A stretch of DNA of 64,000 nt, taken from the NCBI GenBank assembly GCA_029339505.1, contig JAQISU010000155.1, positions 16,569,501-16,633,500 of the forward strand, given 5' to 3'. The number at the start of each line of letters is the position of its first letter. Positions within the stretch are counted from its first letter, which is position 1. Made by a program: the position numbers and the translations under genes. Below, piece by piece: positions 33,270 through 42,484 of the stretch. Below the pieces are notes generated by a model. It made no database searches. It was not told where the DNA came from and saw nothing but the letters and a program-made list of their open reading frames with translations. The stretch is from Unio delphinus. Taxonomy: Eukaryota; Mollusca; Bivalvia; Unionida; Unionidae.

Positions 33270-34234
33270 TTGTGCTAACACCGACTCACAGACTCGCCAG
33301 AGAGATGATACAACGAGGAGTAAATGCTTGCACTTATCACAGTTTTTTTCGATGGAAAGGTGACAAATGGACTCCTGAGCGTATGGGTGATAAATTCATT
33401 CCTGAAATCATAATTTGGGATGAAATATGCACAGTGTCATTAGATGTATTAAAAACATTTCTTGAGTGGTTGTTAAACAAAAACACAAAAGTCGTCATGT
33501 GCGGGGATCACGGCCAACCACCACCATTTGTCGGTGCATCTCCACATGAATGGCTAAAGGGTTTTGTAGACTACTATGAAGAAATCACCACTGATTATAG
33601 ATCACTTGATGAACGAGTACGCGAGTTCAAAGCGCTAATTAGATTACAACCGGATAGAATCCAATGCGAAATAGCGCGTGAAGTGATTTCAGAAACCCCA
33701 ATGAATGATTTCTGGGAAGCGTGGAGACCAAACGATTTGATCATTGCAAGTAGAAAAATAGTCAGGGATACACTTCAGATGAAGTTATTTGAATTGCATA
33801 AAGAAAAATTTGCAACGCTTCCAGTACCCCTTTGTTATAGGCCATCGGATACACGAAAACAGAATATTGAAGTTGATATTCCAGGACAGAGTGAAAAACA
33901 AATTCTCGTATTAAATGATATTGTGCTGGTTGATATCAATGTCGTTGAAGATGCATTGCGTGCTAATAAATCCCCGTGGACGCTAGGATACGCAGCAACA
34001 ATACACTCTTCACAGGGATTGACTATATCGAATACAATTGTTTGGATGGTGGATAATTACATCGAATGGTCAAATTTAGTCTATCTCGCAGTATCCAGAG
34101 TACGAAACATAAATCAACTTCGAAGAGTTGTTTTCGATGATAATGACACAACAATAAGTGATATTGATGTTAGCATCATTAATAAAAAACTCTCCGGTTA
34201 CAAACAACAGGACAAAAAAAAAAAGAGAATTTGA
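33266..34234 (+). CDS. SF1 helicase (C-terminal part of the polymerase-helicase)
   Basis: 322 residues beginning just after motif I, which is encoded by the upstream ORF. Helicase motifs seen: TPTHRLA (5-11, motif Ia), the Walker B IIIWDEICTV (48-57; Asp52, Glu53), MCGDHGQPPP (78-87, motif III), GYAATIHSSQGLTI (241-254, motif V) and VYLAVSRVR (272-280, motif VI). This motif set is that of Pif1/RecD-like superfamily 1 helicases. Without the Walker A loop the ORF alone cannot be an ATPase, so it depends on read-through, frameshifting or assembly with the upstream product. The start ATG overlaps the upstream stop by four bases (ATGA). It ends at an 11-A run, after which the downstream HNH module is in another frame. 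Confidence 0.88.
   Translation: MIVLTPTHRLAREMIQRGVNACTYHSFFRWKGDKWTPERMGDKFIPEIIIWDEICTVSLDVLKTFLEWLLNKNTKVVMCGDHGQPPPFVGASPHEWLKGFVDYYEEITTDYRSLDERVREFKALIRLQPDRIQCEIAREVISETPMNDFWEAWRPNDLIIASRKIVRDTLQMKLFELHKEKFATLPVPLCYRPSDTRKQNIEVDIPGQSEKQILVLNDIVLVDINVVEDALRANKSPWTLGYAATIHSSQGLTISNTIVWMVDNYIEWSNLVYLAVSRVRNINQLRRVVFDDNDTTISDIDVSIINKKLSGYKQQDKKKKRI
34214..34224 (+). other. A11 homopolymer at the helicase/HNH frame change
   Basis: Eleven consecutive A residues mark the point where continuity passes from the helicase frame to the HNH frame, a +1 relation. It is consistent with transcriptional slippage, programmed frameshifting, a decay mutation or a homopolymer sequencing error. Confidence 0.8.
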
Positions 34235-34436
34235 TATTGATGCTGAATTAATAATCACTTTGAAGAAACAACATAATAATCACTGCGCGAGTTGCAATTG
34301 TATAATGCGTTGGCAGTATTCGGATAAGGATCCTCGCCAATTCACCGTAGACAGAAAAAATAACAATCTCGGTCATGTCAGAAATAATGTGATGTTGACT
34401 TGTCTTGAGTGCAATAGACGCAAGGGTGCTAGTTAA
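34221..34436 (+). CDS. Cys-rich HNH-type nuclease module (likely C-terminus of polymerase-helicase protein)
   Basis: About 70 meaningful residues after the A11 run; the open frame extends back to 34,158, but that part overlaps the helicase out of frame. Features: CASC near 34,285-34,296, the core FTVDRKNNNLGHVRNNVML and the closing TCLECNRRKG, i.e. two CxxC pairs bracketing a DR/N-rich HNH-like core as in endonuclease VII-type HNH folds. No credible independent start exists downstream of the A-run, so it is probably expressed as part of the helicase protein. Its last 8 bp overlap the convergent integrase gene. Confidence 0.75.
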   Translation, partial: KREFDIDAELIITLKKQHNNHCASCNCIMRWQYSDKDPRQFTVDRKNNNLGHVRNNVMLTCLECNRRKGAS

Positions 34437-35373
34437 GACCATGCGGTGGCAATTGAGTATCCTCGGGAATCACTTGTAGTTGTTGTCGAGTAAAACCCCG
34501 CTGAGGGGCAGTTGAATCCAGTTTATAGACTGGAGGTCTACCAGTTGATCGTGTTATACTAGATATCTTATGCGTAGTGACGCTCCAAATAGGATCAGTA
34601 GCCCTTTTTCTACCCCCTTCAAGCTCTCCTGGTTCGTATAAGTACCTCACAATGACACTACTACCAAGAATTGGTTCTTTGAAATCTTTTTGTGGTTGTA
34701 CGGGTATTGACTTCTTTTTAATCGCGTTGATAGGTTTCATGTTGATTGTTCTAGTAATCTCGTTATTCAGTGCAGTAATCACAGATGGTAATCTTTTAAC
34801 CCATTCACTGGATCGCTTTTCTTGAATGAATTCTTTTGCGTATTGATATCCAAATAACCGCTCAGCAATCGTCCGATTAAATCGTTCTACAATGGCCTGA
34901 TCGCGATGTAGCGCAGTATGCCCTCGTCGTATGGTGACATTATGATGTTTCATTGTAGATAACACTGCACCCTGAAATTCCTTGCCAGGATCAACCTGAA
35001 ATAGATTTGGCCAACGCAGAGGACCTCGTCGATAAATCCTTTCAAATGCAGAAGCGACTTCAGTGGCTGATTTTGTTTTTAACGGTTCTGCTTCTTTGTA
35101 TCGACTTGCAATATCAACTACGGTTAACGCATATTTGTAACCACGATCATGTGGCAGAAATAATATATCAGCCTGATGAACTTCATTAGGAGCGGTCACA
35201 TCAAAATGCGAGAATTGAATTTGTTTAGGCGGTGGTAGATAAATTTGCCATAGTGCCTGTTTGGATAACCAATGAGCCGCAGTGGTTTTTTTCACTTTTG
35301 CAGCTCTAGCGAGTTTATTGATTGCAGCGTTACCCCTCCAGTATCCCCTCGGAGAATAATAAATTGATTCCAT
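34429..35373 (-). CDS. INT: Retroviral-type integrase (Polinton INT)
   Basis: 314 residues from the chosen start (MESIYYSPRGYW). The frame extends 6 codons upstream, but that start would overlap the PLA2 stop, whereas 35,373 lies 4 bp after it. An N-terminal helical domain (about 10-45) precedes an rve core with the DDE triad Asp69 (HQADILFL), Asp128 (QVDPGKEF) and Glu163 (IVERFNRT), the last two 35 residues apart. VVDIASRY at 85-92 is typical. The C-terminal domain contains YLYEPGELEGGRKRATDP and a beta-rich tail, as in Polinton integrases. It cuts and joins the element ends into host DNA. It is intact, and its 3' end overlaps the HNH module by 8 bp on the opposite strand. Confidence 0.95.
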   Translation of the reverse strand: MESIYYSPRGYWRGNAAINKLARAAKVKKTTAAHWLSKQALWQIYLPPPKQIQFSHFDVTAPNEVHQADILFLPHDRGYKYALTVVDIASRYKEAEPLKTKSATEVASAFERIYRRGPLRWPNLFQVDPGKEFQGAVLSTMKHHNVTIRRGHTALHRDQAIVERFNRTIAERLFGYQYAKEFIQEKRSSEWVKRLPSVITALNNEITRTINMKPINAIKKKSIPVQPQKDFKEPILGSSVIVRYLYEPGELEGGRKRATDPIWSVTTHKISSITRSTGRPPVYKLDSTAPQRGFTRQQLQVIPEDTQLPPHGLN

Positions 35374-35377
35374 ATTA

Positions 35378-35743
35378 TTAATTACCAGCACCTAACATCA
35401 ATTTACTTTTCATAGCCGATTTTATCAAAAATGAAGACAATTTTTCTTTGAAGGATTTATCAGGAATAGCATTTAACGCATGAATTAATTTCACATCTGC
35501 TAGATGCCTGTGTTGCAGATTGCTGCTTTTATAAGCAACATCATGAAGGTGACAGGCCTTATCAATAGCGTTTATTGGTTCTTCACCGGGGTTGGGTTGA
35601 TTTTGATTATTGAGTCTGATATCAAGTCTGGTTCCCGGTCCACAGTAGCTATATCCTGGAAGGTGCTTTTCTCCGGGGTATTTTGCCCATGGGGTTCCAG
35701 GGAGTTTCGCTAATTTGGCTGCGATATCACCTCCTCGTTTTTT
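35378..35743 (-). CDS. Phospholipase A2 domain protein, no start codon (downstream half of zinc-ribbon/PLA2 gene)
   Basis: About 121 codons open from the A8 run to a TAA. The catalytic layout of PLA2 as in the parvovirus VP1 unique region and Polintons is visible: the Ca-binding loop YSYCGPGTRL, then EEPINAIDKACHLHDVAYK with the His-Asp active pair. The leading part is GGDIAAKLAKLPGTPWAKYPG. The only in-frame ATG lies near the 3' end, well after the active site. The zinc-ribbon ORF immediately upstream is in another frame, and the switch falls on eight A residues (35,738-35,745, minus strand). I infer that zinc ribbon and PLA2 form one protein interrupted here. In virions such PLA2 acts on host membranes during entry. 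The integrase follows after 4 bp. Confidence 0.8.
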   Translation of the reverse strand, partial: KKRGGDIAAKLAKLPGTPWAKYPGEKHLPGYSYCGPGTRLDIRLNNQNQPNPGEEPINAIDKACHLHDVAYKSSNLQHRHLADVKLIHALNAIPDKSFKEKLSSFLIKSAMKSKLMLGAGN

Positions 35744-35897
35744 TTAAAGGTTCCTTGGGTTTAGAAACAAATCTAAATTTCTTTGTACTACATTGTACGC
35801 ATTTACCAGAAAGCGCTGATCGGTTATTTTTTGTTGTAATCGTCGTCAAGTCATCTGTGCCAGTACGTTTTTTACACTTCACACAATATAGATCCAT
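35727..35897 (-). CDS. Small zinc-ribbon protein
   Basis: 56 residues starting MDLYCVKCKKR. The pairs CVKC (5-8) and CVQC (33-36) are 24 residues apart, with TTKNNRSALSGKC between, a compact four-Cys zinc ribbon resembling the small DUF5679-type viral proteins. The last codons read through an A8 run and stop at TGA, just after the point where the PLA2 frame opens, so this is probably the N-terminus of a zinc-ribbon/PLA2 protein. The start codon faces the ATPase start codon across only 17 bp. Confidence 0.8.
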   Translation of the reverse strand: MDLYCVKCKKRTGTDDLTTITTKNNRSALSGKCVQCSTKKFRFVSKPKEPLKKTRR

Positions 35898-35914
35898 AAT
35901 TTATATATAGAAAT
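35898..35914. promoter_or_regulatory. 17-bp divergent intergenic between zinc-ribbon/PLA2 and ATPase
   Basis: AATTTATATATAGAAAT is all that separates two divergent start codons. If both genes have their own promoters they must lie within each other's coding sequence or share this TA-rich box. Confidence 0.5.
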
Positions 35915-36574
35915 ATGGATATAATTGATTTTTCAGCGACTAAAACAAGAGAACCAATTAAGCATCATGCAGCGCTACCAAACTCTATCCGGATGATTAT
36001 AATCGGGCCATCTGGATCCGGTAAAACGCAATTGTTGCTCAATTTAATAATGAGATGGATGAAGTGGGATAAGTTGTATTTAATTGCCCCTAGCGTAGAT
36101 GATCAACGATGTTATGAAGTGTTAAAGGATTTTAACGAGAATGCATCAGAAATTAAGGGTGAGAACGCCATTGATTTTATAACCGATATCGATGAAGCAC
36201 CGAGTATTGATGATATTGATGGAGATATTAACAATTTAGTCGTATACGACGATATAATGTTGGATAAACAAAAAAATCCTGCTAGAATATTTTCCCGTGG
36301 GCGTCACAAAAACACTGACGTGATATATGTCACTCAACGCTACACTCAGGTTCCAAAAGTCATCAGAGATAACTGCAATATTCTTTCTGTATTCAACGGA
36401 GTTGATACTCATACTCTTAGAAATATTTGGCAGACATGGTGTTCTGATATGGACTTCAATCAATTTAAAAACTTCTTTAGTCATGCTCAGTCAAAACCAC
36501 ACGGATTCGCAACAATAAATTTACATGATCCTCGGACACGATATCGTATCGGACTTGATCAAATATTCGGTTAA
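35915..36574 (+). CDS. ATPase: Genome packaging ATPase (A32/FtsK-HerA type)
   Basis: 219 residues. Walker A is IIIGPSGSGKTQ (28-39) and Walker B LVVYDDIM (108-115, Asp112-Asp113). The sensor-like VIYVTQRYTQVPKVIRDN (136-153, Gln141) is typical of the A32-like packaging ATPases that pump DNA into capsids of Polintons, virophages and large DNA viruses. The length is normal and the frame intact. The final 8 codons including the stop (36,551-36,574) lie inside the right terminal inverted repeat, so the left repeat carries a copy of the gene's end. Confidence 0.95.
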   Translation: MDIIDFSATKTREPIKHHAALPNSIRMIIIGPSGSGKTQLLLNLIMRWMKWDKLYLIAPSVDDQRCYEVLKDFNENASEIKGENAIDFITDIDEAPSIDDIDGDINNLVVYDDIMLDKQKNPARIFSRGRHKNTDVIYVTQRYTQVPKVIRDNCNILSVFNGVDTHTLRNIWQTWCSDMDFNQFKNFFSHAQSKPHGFATINLHDPRTRYRIGLDQIFG

Positions 36575-36881
36575 AATCATTTATTATTTTTTGTTAACCC
36601 AGTGATGAAATCACTAAGCAGCAGAGAGGGTGGATGACCACATCGTTGCGACCAAAATTAATTAAAAAATCGTAAAAGTCTCCGTTTTCATTGTTTTAGT
36701 TAAAATGAGATTTCGTAGGGAAAGCTCATTAAGATTTCAATCAATTTTTTGTCTGAAAACGTTGTAGGGTTTGCCCCTGAGACATTTTTTTTGGTTAAAA
36801 TGAGATCGTAGGAAGGCTCGTTTTAGGATTTCAATCAAAAATTTGTCTGAAAACGTTGTAGGATTCACCCTCTCTGCTGCT
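36551..36881. repeat. Right terminal inverted repeat of the Polinton, 331 bp
   Basis: Reverse complement of 21,358-21,688 with three mismatches by eye; it ends CTCTCTGCTGCT. It contains the end of the ATPase gene, the hairpin, the inverted 16-mer and the two ~94-bp internal units in mirror order. Confidence 0.97.
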
Positions 36882-36886
36882 ACATG
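36882..36886. repeat. Right target-site duplication (ACATG)
   Basis: Identical to 21,353-21,357 on the other side of the element. Confidence 0.85.
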
Positions 36887-39783
36887 TCTCCAATCAACAT
36901 GTGTATCAGTAATTATGGGGGTGGGGTATTACAAACGGGATAGTGGTTTGGTTTCAGTGGAATACATATTTAAAAAATTTACAGTCTTACGTGTCTGGTA
37001 ATACCTGGTGTGTTACGACTCTAGGTCTTAAACTTTGTTACAGAGAGAAACTAAACTACAAGTAAGTCTAGTAAATTCAAACAATAATTTATCTACGTTA
37101 CAAAGTGAAAATTTAAGAGACACATGAAGTGTTTTGAATAAATACCAAATAATCCTAAACGTCCTATCACAAGTTCAAATTTATAGAATGTTGAATGAGT
37201 TCTTAATTTAAAAAAAAAAAACTTCTTTTAGTCAAAAAAGTCAATAAAGACCTTGTAATAACAATCAATAATTTTAAAAGACAGTTCACCGCAAATTATA
37301 ACTTAACACAAATATAATCGATTTCAGATTGATGTTATGCATGAATAATTGTTTACCGATTCTCTGTCTATACATATTTCACTTTACCTACGTCGCAATA
37401 AAATGTTCAGGAAAACTAATCTCCATGGAAAATTCCACTAAGCACTGAATGAAATGACAGTAGCATCTTGTTACCACTTATAATCACTATACAAGTCAGG
37501 TACGCACAAATTCAAACAACAAACCTCAATCATATCCATGACAAAAGTTATGTATACACTCTATTCACAACCCTCAATCACAGACAAAAATCAAGCACGC
37601 GATATATATTTAATTCAGATGTGCTTTTTGTTGGGCAGATCTGTAGATAAAGAGACTAGGGGTACATTTATCAAACATACGTCATATATATTCGTATAGC
37701 GAGGTCTTTATTCCTGCATGAGCATACAACTTGTCATACACATTCTTCTAACGCGAACTTTACTCTTGTCGGAAAATGTCCATCAAACTTGTCATAAACA
37801 TTCTTCTAAGGCGAACTTTACTCTTGCCTGAAAATGTCTGTATCAAACTTGCTATATATAAAGTAATAACCTAACTTTTACCCTCGCCCAAAGATGTGTG
37901 TATCAAAAGTATGTAAAATCTACTCTTATGACGCGTCCTTCACTCGTCCCTTCATAAAATAAAACTCTGAACTTGAGTTGAGGTTGCGCATCTTCTCTCA
38001 GCCAATCAACAGAAACCTTTCAAAAGAAAAGTAATATGCGAGGGGGCTTATAGTAAACCTCAAGCCAAACACTGGGATAACAATTTTGTTATTTTTCAGG
38101 CTTGTATTGCGCACGTATTTGACTTGAAACTACAGCTGTTCGACTCTCATGTTTTGTCATTTTCACGTGTTTTAATGCCGTCCAAAATCATAGACCACTC
38201 TGCTAATCTCTAAGGAAGAGTGTACGTATTTATAACAAAATATATTGACGACAGAATAACGAATTTTCGTTCCAAAATCAGCGAGCTGTGACTTCAGCGT
38301 TTCATACTTTTCACAAGGACAAATGAATTGTAATATGATAAATGTCCATTTTTGGTTGCATCCGTCAACTCAAAATCTAAAGGTACAATTAAAACTACTG
38401 GTTTAAGTTATCCTATACATGTATAATACTCCTTGTTTTATTTAATATGTACATGGTTAACACATCGAAAGCATACATGACATTTAGTATAACACTTAGA
38501 AGTACGTATGATATCGGTTTTGTTTTTACCAATCAACCTTTATCCCTTATCCAAAATGAAAATTAGAGTTGAGATTTTGCTCTCAAACATGCGAAATGTC
38601 CTAATCATTTATTTCAATAAAACAAATTAAGATGGGTTTTTTTCAAGTTTAATTTAAAGATGTTATCACCTTTCCAACGACTCATTACTGCTGAATAATC
38701 ACGGAGCAATTTACCAGGCAACACTCGAAATATTTTAAAATCAGAGTTTTAGGAAGAAAAGTTGAATTGTTTATTACAGCTAAAGTCAGATTTATGAAAA
38801 CTCGAATCGAATTGATGAAACAATAGTCAGATGATGATGATGATGATATCAGCTTGTTGCATGACTTGAAAAACATTTAGTATTATCGGTTGAAGCTAAA
38901 CGAAATAATTGACGTTCAGACAGGTAACCAGTCAATGTGACAAACAGTAAATTAAAAAAGTATTTTTTATTTCCTGTTTTCAGTCTTCTTTTAAGTTCAA
39001 CTCACCGATTGAACATAATCCATTAAATTTCCTGACTGATTTGTCATTTCGTACAATTCGCAGCATTTCCTGCCTGACTTTTTATGCATGTGCAATTCAG
39101 AGCGTTTCCTGTCTGACTTTTTAAGATTGTGCTATTTACGACCATACATGACCAGCTGTGTTAGATATTATTCCAAAAACAGCTGATTCATGCAATAAAC
39201 TTAATTTCAACTAATACTTACTCTTTTCTTACAAACGGAAAGAGAATAAAATATAATTAACAAGAATTACATTTTCGAAACATATTTTCCCCCCAAATCA
39301 GTAATTGGAGAAAGTTGCACGGAATTACGTGCATTGACATATTTTGCACAAAAGCATCAATATGTAAAGGAATTTTCTAGCGCTGAACCAAAGAACGGCT
39401 GATCTTTTTCGAAGACTTAGTTTAAGCTCAAATTAACACATATGTTTCCATTGGCTTTTCAAGACGCTAGCTATACTATTATGTTTTACGACAGAGGGTG
39501 AAAATTGCGTTGCCGTTTGCAGCATACTACATTTTGACATCTGTCATTCACAGCCTTGAATATTTACTAAAACAAAAAACACTTTTTCTTTTAACGTCAA
39601 TTTGGTTCCTTAAAATTCAATATGTGCTGTGTAAACTTTAAATGATATGTTTTTTCCTCTATTACGACAGAAAAGCACATTCAAGACAGATGGTGAGTTT
39701 TTCTCTTTTTCCGCCCTTTTATAAATCAAAATTATTCTGCATCATGTAATTCCTGCTCTTTTATTTTTGCCCGTTCCTGTTCA
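36887..39783. other. Intergenic with short tandem repeats, no gene recognised
   Basis: No recognisable coding region. Three diverged ~75-bp units around CAAACTTGTCAT...CGAACTTTACTCTTG lie at about 37,728-37,905, and three ~42-bp units around TTTCCTG(A/C/T)CTGA lie at about 39,029-39,130. The rest shows nothing I can name. Confidence 0.55.
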
Positions 39784-39853
39784 ATCAATCATGAGAGATG
39801 GGAAATACTGAAATAGCCCAATGCTTCCAAAAACCTGTCGTAAGAAGTGAATA

Positions 39854-39925
<72 letters not shown>

Positions 39926-40188
39926 CTAGGTTAGGTTTGGTGTTTATCGACATCGTAACTCTAAATGGCAACTTAGTACCGAGTCAATGGTAGTCAAGTG
40001 CACTTCCCATTAACACCCTTTGCTGAATCATGCTGATTCGATGGTAGCAATCGAACCAGCATAATTTTGTCTGTGCGTTTATGGATAAACATTGAGACAT
40101 AGTGACATTTTTCTCCATTATTCACTTCTTACGACAAGTTTTTGGAAGCATTGGGCTATTTCAGTATTTCCCATCTCTCATGATTGAT
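39784..40188. mobile_element. 405-bp hairpin element (MITE-like) with 72-bp inverted repeats
   Basis: 39,784-39,855 and 40,117-40,188 are inverted copies with one mismatch, starting ATCAATCATGAGAGATGGG. The centre holds an (AT)n run (39,862-39,922) and about 195 bp of unique sequence without an ORF. This is the form of a non-autonomous foldback or MITE element. No clear target duplication was found: the left flank is CAATC-like and may be part of the arm. Confidence 0.75.
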
Positions 40189-40490
40189 ATACTTACATAT
40201 AGAGATTTGCCTAAAGAGGAAGTTTAAGAAAAATCTACCAGTTTAAAAAACATTATTCTAAAAAGAAAAGGCAATACACATTTTTTACTGTGATACAGGG
40301 CATTCACTTTAAGCGGACGGCTTTCCATTCAAAACCCGTTGTAACGATAATCAGCAAGACATCAGTATGTTCAATATTCAATTAATTCACGCGATCATAT
40401 GCATTACTGCCCTTTTGATTTAGCAGTAGACCAACCATGATGATAATGCTAAAGCGCTTTAAGGAATAAAGAAAAAGATAGCTGATATAC

Positions 40491-40492
<2 letters not shown>

Positions 40493-40521
<29 letters not shown>

Positions 40522-40735
40522 TGTATGTATGTATGTATGTATGTATGTTTGTATGTATGTATGTATGTATGTATGTATGTATGTATGTATGTATGTATGT
40601 TTGTATGTATGTATGTATGTATGTATGTATGTATGTATGTATGTATGTATGTATGTATGTATGTTTGTATGTATGTATGTATGTATGTATGTATGTATGT
40701 ATGTATGTATGTATGTATGTATGTATGTATGTATG
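40493..40735. repeat. (TATG)n microsatellite, ~243 bp
   Basis: A TATG tetranucleotide array with TTTG variants at about 40,546, 40,598 and 40,662, followed by a diverged tail (GCCTGCATGCATGCC, then GGATGGAT). The overlapping Met-Tyr-Val-Cys and His-Thr-Tyr-Ile ORFs are artefacts. Confidence 0.97.
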
Positions 40736-42480
40736 CCTGCATGCATGCCTGCATGCGTGGATGGATATGGATGGATTATGTTATCATGTTTACCTCCACT
40801 CAACACCATTACATCCATACACAAAAATACATACACGCCCAACTTTTACACAGATTCTCCAAGCAAGAGCTTTCTTTTCAAGCCATCTTTTCTAAAACAT
40901 TTCCAAAACGATTCATCCAAATTTTCTTTTTGCGTACAATGTTTTTGCCCGTAGTTCGCAAGGCGAAATCTGCAAAATGAAACATCCACTAATACACATT
41001 TGTATAACGTATGGATGGATATATATTACACAGGTGCCATAAAGCTCAACAGTACAAAATGTAATTTACTAATTTGTACCAAATATTGTACAAAACAATG
41101 CATTACCTGTATCGTGGTTAGTGTTTACAATTTGTCCAAGGTCTCTTTTATACATAAGAACAGATGCACTCTTATAAATATTCCGTCACAATGAAATCAA
41201 CTTGGCCTTACTTTATTTTAACATTTTGAACACGAAATTTCAGGGTAAGCTAAGATTTAAGTCTAAAACTTTTGACAGTATAAAACTTTAATTAAAATCA
41301 GAGAACTTTCAGAGTTTCTTAGCTTCATTCCATACCCTGCATTGTTAAACCCGGGCCCGGATCTTCCATTAAAACTTACTATTAAACCACGGGGTTGCCT
41401 ACAACTTGTTTGCAAGGCAACATCTGCTTGTAATCTTACAACGGTGCTATAACCTAATATCAGAATTCTCATTCTCAATTCATTATCAATCAACAACTGA
41501 AACTTTCACCGCAATCACCACAATACACACACTTTCGCTTACTGCCCCCTACACAAATATTTGTTGGGGAGACTATTAAAACAAAATCATAACACTTAAT
41601 AGAATTTACTATTTTATGATTGAAAATAAGCAATGAATAAAAAATTTCTATTTCAGCTTTTTGTGCTAAGGCACTCTCAAGCAGTCTTCAAACTATAGGG
41701 CTAAGGTCCTATATCAATTAAAAACTCATTCTTTGCCTGTAAAATAGTCTACTCTAGAATATTTCAAAAAATTTACAAACCAAATACGGAAAAGAACTGG
41801 ACCGTAAATGGACAACCAAATGAATAACGAAAAATCACAACACTCCTAGACATCAAACCACAGCATATAAAACTGAATTTTTAGATAACAAATTACACAT
41901 AAATTATTTAAATGAAGTACACTTTTGGAACTTAATTTATATATTTTTAGTTTTTTTACTTAACAATACCTCAAATAAGCTCTAATTTGGGGTAGGGAGT
42001 ACAATCAGATCAGTTTCTTTATGGTTTAATTTAACTAACACTTTTTTGATGAACGAAACAAAGATCAACCTTCTCAAAATTCAACTTAATTTGTATAAGG
42101 GAAAACACCAAAACAAACACCATCTTATAGCATACATGGGAGGACAAGGAAAACAAAGCAATCTTTTATACATATTTCGGAAAACGAAGGTGTTCCTCAA
42201 AAACTTAAACCAGCTATATATGCTTAGGAGAGTTAAAGAGGATCAACACCCCCTCCTAAATTCCAATGTTGAAGGTAAACTCCACATATACCATCGAATT
42301 TCCCGTGGATATGAGCTAAAGTATTGGAAAGAAAATATCTTCAAGAATAAGGGTCTTCATGTATATCAAACGCTTCTCTCTTTCTGTCAAGCTCGTGTTA
42401 TCTTATAAAATCTCCACATCTATGGGTCATTCTTGAACTATTGCGATCAGTCACAAAACTTTTTACTACTATAGGAATCA
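40736..42480. other. Intergenic, nothing recognised
   Basis: AT-rich sequence without domain-bearing ORFs or repeats that I can identify. A 120-codon frame at 42,046-42,408 has no recognisable features. Confidence 0.5.
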
Positions 42481-42484
42481 ACTC

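Larger units (their letters stand above)
21358..36881. mobile_element. Complete Polinton/Maverick DNA element, 15.5 kb
   Basis: The element begins AG and ends CT, has 331-bp terminal inverted repeats and a short flanking duplication. It encodes the Polinton hallmark set: a retroviral-type integrase, adenain-like cysteine protease, FtsK/A32-type packaging ATPase, double-jelly-roll capsid protein and a family B polymerase. It also carries an SF1 helicase, phospholipase A2, zinc ribbon and HNH endonuclease. Virion genes form a leftward block; polymerase/helicase and ATPase run rightward. Near-identical terminal repeats indicate a recent insertion, and most long ORFs are intact. Breaks are limited to the polymerase/helicase/HNH series and the zinc-ribbon/PLA2 pair. 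Polintons are self-synthesising transposons believed able to form virions. Confidence 0.97.

Noticed and set aside
21358..36881. Virophage or Polinton-like virus (PLV) instead of Polinton
   Set aside because: The rve integrase, adenain-like protease, A32-like ATPase, AG...CT ends, long terminal repeats and a target duplication together fit a Polinton/Maverick, although the polymerase module is atypical.
42046..42408. 120-codon plus-strand ORF
   Set aside because: No recognisable domain, AT-driven composition, no flanking gene signals; could not be supported.
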